Shown here: piece by piece, positions 5,984 through 7,514 of the stretch
Layout of the letters: every line of letters begins with the position of its first letter
Position numbering within the stretch: position 1 is the first letter of the stretch
Origin: Caryophanales bacterium UBA4869
GTDB lineage: Bacteria > Bacillota_I > Bacilli_A > RFN20 > CAG-288
Assembly: GCA_002399505.1 (NCBI GenBank)
Contig: DHDT01000032.1
Span: forward strand, 3,486-10,999
Length of the DNA: 7,514 bases
Direction: 5' to 3'
The notes under the pieces: model-generated
What the model was told of the DNA's origin: nothing
Databases searched by the model: none
Seen by the model: only the letters and a program-made list of their open reading frames with translations
Program-made: the position numbers and the translations under genes

Positions 5984-6518
5984 ACTCAGGTTTAGTTTCA
6001 GCAAGAAGAGCCTGTCCCTGCTCGCAGGTAACGGCAATCTTATCAATATTGTCAGCGATAGTCGATTCAAGTCTGTTAGTCTTGCTGGCGACTTTCTTTC
6101 TATAGATGAGATAGTTGAGACCACATAGTCCTAAGCCGAGAATTCCAAGAATTATGCCGACTGTCAAGAAGACAGGATTAGATGTAAGAAGCATGCAAAG
6201 GGACATTCCTCCGCCTAATACCAAGGCAGAAAAGATGCCGAATGAATAAGCAAAGATCGAGGCATTTCTGGTCTTGGAAATTTCTAATTCATTTCCGTTT
6301 CTGATCAGATCATCAGCTTTTCTCTCTAAACGAAGGAGTTCGTTTTTATGAGCGATTTTTCTGTTTCTCTTAAAGTTGATTGTTACGCCATATAAGTTAT
6401 TCTCCGTATTTGTCGCTTCCCATCCAAACGATTCATAGACATCAATAATCTTAGATTGATCCATAGAAGAGACAGTCTTTGACATATACTCGTAAGTCAT
6501 ACAGTTTTTCTGTTCCAT
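5982..6518 (-). CDS. uncharacterised two-helix membrane protein, divergent from TetR
   Basis: I do not recognise this 178-residue protein. The first 54 residues are soluble and include YESFGWEATNTENNLYGVTI (28-47). A basic, probably coiled-coil stretch follows (52-83). A hairpin of two hydrophobic helices lies at about 87-111 and 115-138, rich in Gly and Leu, and a second helical segment follows at 141-172. With a positive YRKK directly after the second helix, both ends should be cytosolic. The ATG at 6518 has a strong site GGAGGTAAT 8 nt upstream, which decides it over Met7. The gene faces a TetR regulator, and both TetR operator copies lie in the shared gap, so it is very likely that regulator's target. 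Its partner or ligand is unknown; TetR-adjacent genes often respond to toxic compounds or envelope damage. Confidence 0.85.
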   Translation of the reverse strand: MEQKNCMTYEYMSKTVSSMDQSKIIDVYESFGWEATNTENNLYGVTINFKRNRKIAHKNELLRLERKADDLIRNGNELEISKTRNASIFAYSFGIFSALVLGGGMSLCMLLTSNPVFLTVGIILGILGLGLCGLNYLIYRKKVASKTNRLESTIADNIDKIAVTCEQGQALLAETKPE

Positions 6519-6531
6519 TTTAATTACCTCC

Positions 6532-6549
6532 GTGAAACACTTGTCTCAA
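6532..6549. promoter_or_regulatory. TetR operator copy 1
   Basis: GTGAAACACTTGTCTCAA matches the dyad TTGAnACAnnTGTnTCAA except at its two outermost bases, with 12 of 18 positions self-complementary. It covers the -35 box of the tetR promoter (6541-6546) and lies between the start point and the ribosome binding site of the divergent gene. Confidence 0.65.
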
Positions 6550-6569
6550 ATCTTGTTTTGTCCTACAAT
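6541..6569 (+). promoter_or_regulatory. promoter of the TetR regulator gene
   Basis: The -35 box TTGTCT (6541-6546) and -10 box TACAAT (6564-6569) have 17-bp spacing, placing the start near 6576. That leaves a leader of about 114 nt before the ATG. On the minus strand a -10-like TATTGT (6570-6565) overlaps this -10, with TTGATA (6591-6586) as a possible -35 at a short 15-bp spacing. The divergent promoters therefore probably overlap. Confidence 0.6.
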
Positions 6570-6573
6570 ATTT

Positions 6574-6591
6574 TTGAGACACATGTATCAA
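6574..6591. promoter_or_regulatory. TetR operator copy 2
   Basis: TTGAGACACATGTATCAA is an 18-bp imperfect palindrome, 14 of 18 positions self-complementary, of form TTGAnACAnnTGTnTCAA. It covers the predicted tetR start point and the putative -35 of the divergent gene. Its centre is 42 bp, about four helical turns, from that of copy 1. Binding of the neighbouring TetR protein is inferred from position and symmetry. Confidence 0.75.
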
Positions 6592-6689
6592 ATCACTTTT
6601 TGAAAACCTCAGCAATAGAGGAGAACTGATTTGAAACATAATGGCCAGAACTGTTTAGGCAAACGAAACAGCAAGCGGAGAAATGTATC

Positions 6690-7205
6690 ATGGATAAAAT
6701 GGATTATTCTTCCTTCTATATCACTCAGGCTCTCTTCAAGCTTATGGAAAAAGAAGACTACAGAAGTATCAATATTTCGGACATATCAAAAAAAGCCGGT
6801 GTGGGAAGAGCAACTTTCTATCGTCATTTCAAAACCAAAGAAGACATTATTATTTCTTTCTTCAAAGACAAGACAAAAGAATTTGTCAAAGGTCTTATAT
6901 ATAAGCCCCGCAGCGATGAAGATTACCAAGACATGATAACCAAGGCCTTTGATACCCTATATGAAAACAAAGAAGTATTTCAATTATTGATCAAGTCACA
7001 TCTGGAATACATCTACCTGGATTACCTTAACGAGGTTTCCTTCAATGACCCAGTCAAACATTTTGAAAATACGACGAGCAATTATTTCTTTCGGGGTGCC
7101 TTATACAATGTTTCCATTAACTGGGTCAAAGATGACTGCCGCATTCCTATAAATACAATAGTTGACGAATACATGAAGATCATATTCCGTTCAAAGCAAG
7201 TCTAA
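6690..7205 (+). CDS. TetR-family transcriptional regulator
   Basis: The 171-residue protein has the family's N-terminal DNA-binding domain. ISDISKKAGVGRATFYRHFK (29-48) carries the helix-turn-helix and the recognition-helix signature, followed by TKEDII. The rest (about 60-171) is helical and forms the ligand-binding and dimerisation domain, at 171 residues slightly shorter than most members. GCGGAG lies 9 nt before the ATG at 6690. Its own promoter and the divergent gene's promoter carry two copies of an 18-bp dyad, so it should repress itself and the neighbour until a ligand binds. The aromatic, Tyr/Phe-rich ligand domain (YIYLDYL at 107-113, NYFFRGALYN at 131-140) is similar in style to the DhaS-like/TetR_C groups common in Bacillota. 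The inducer cannot be predicted. Confidence 0.94.
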   Translation: MDKMDYSSFYITQALFKLMEKEDYRSINISDISKKAGVGRATFYRHFKTKEDIIISFFKDKTKEFVKGLIYKPRSDEDYQDMITKAFDTLYENKEVFQLLIKSHLEYIYLDYLNEVSFNDPVKHFENTTSNYFFRGALYNVSINWVKDDCRIPINTIVDEYMKIIFRSKQV

Positions 7206-7461
7206 GCTATAAAAAACACGAGATATCAACTATATTTTAGTATTTTATAGAATTTTTAAATCGCCACTAAACTTCCAAAAAGCATTCCAAAACTAAGGCT
7301 AAAACCAATTGAAATGATAGCTTATTTTAGAGCTCTTCTTATTAATTTGATTCTGAAAATTAAACTGGCTAAATTTTTTAACACTGCTGTATTTAACAAA
7401 ACATTAAGAGAAGGATAAACCAAAGTGTTGCTGTCTGACTTATAAGCAGAAAAATCTTCCC
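7206..7461. other. AT-rich region without a convincing gene
   Basis: Apart from the terminator candidate, no frame on either strand has a start, a ribosome binding site and protein-like composition. The only coding-like trace is a 21-codon minus-strand stretch (7321-7259, ending at the TAA 7258-7256) rich in Gly, Ser and hydrophobic residues. It may be a gene remnant. Confidence 0.5.
7207..7257 (+). terminator. weak terminator candidate after tetR
   Basis: CTATAAAA (7207-7214) is perfectly complementary to TTTTATAG (7243-7250), which is followed by AATTTTT. The 28-nt loop and all-AT lower stem make it poor, but it lies 2 nt after the stop codon and no better hairpin is seen. Confidence 0.3.
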
Positions 7462-7506
7462 GTTACATTGTGACTGTTCAAGAGTCCGCCATGATGACAA
7501 TGTAAC
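7462..7506. repeat. perfect 10-bp inverted repeat at the right edge
   Basis: GTTACATTGT (7462-7471) and ACAATGTAAC (7497-7506) are exact reverse complements, separated by 25 nt that hold a smaller GACT/AGTC hairpin (7472-7486). No T tract follows within the window, so it is not a standard terminator. It could be a structured leader, a regulator site or the end of a mobile element lying beyond the edge. What lies beyond is not visible. Confidence 0.6.
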
Positions 7507-7514
7507 AATTCCCT

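Noticed and set aside
6631..6936. 101-codon open frame overlapping tetR
   Set aside because: It lies out of frame over most of a clear TetR gene and its translation is basic and low in protein-like character. It is a shadow.
1..7514. CRISPR array, tRNA, rRNA or complete insertion sequence
   Set aside because: No regularly spaced repeats, cloverleaf, rRNA-like stretches or transposase were seen on either strand.

Overview
The window looks like chromosomal DNA from a low-GC Gram-positive (Bacillota) bacterium. The signs are strong AGGAGG-type ribosome binding sites, moderately AT-rich genes, AT-rich gaps, and Bacillota-style regulators (a short YtrA/YhcF-type GntR protein and a small TetR protein). 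Trp is written TGG and TGA serves as a stop, so the code is standard. Erysipelotrichia or a related uncultured gut lineage would fit, but that is inference. No CRISPR array, rRNA, tRNA or complete insertion sequence is visible.

Layout. Positions 1-2033 (+ strand) hold a membrane-anchored protein with one Fn3-like domain and a possibly broken C-terminus, then an MscS-type mechanosensitive channel. A bidirectional terminator (2049-2075) separates these from a minus-strand operon (4456 down to 2082): GntR regulator, ABC ATPase, ABC-2-like permease. The genes in this operon overlap by 8 nt at each junction. Its promoter holds a 16-bp palindrome, and the first gene appears to be leaderless. Next, also on the minus strand, is a CPA-family cation/proton antiporter (5798 down to 4566).

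The most informative element is the antiporter's 5' leader (about 5806-5917, minus strand). It matches the fluoride riboswitch (crcB motif) in order: P1 stem with its AUG-containing loop, optional hairpin, AACCGC, short P3, CUGAUG, pseudoknot strand, UA. The 5' half of P3 is also a perfect 7-nt complement of the antiporter's Shine-Dalgarno sequence. This gives a simple translational switch: without fluoride the ribosome binding site is paired, and with fluoride it is released. The antiporter is therefore probably part of the cell's fluoride response.

Further right, a divergent pair shares a control region: a small uncharacterised two-helix membrane protein (6518 down to 5982) and a TetR regulator (6690-7205). 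Two copies of an 18-bp dyad of form TTGAnACAnnTGTnTCAA, 42 bp apart centre to centre, flank overlapping promoters. The TetR protein probably controls both itself and the membrane protein. The last 309 bases have no convincing gene. They contain a weak terminator candidate, a small minus-strand peptide remnant, and a perfect 10-bp inverted repeat at the window edge.
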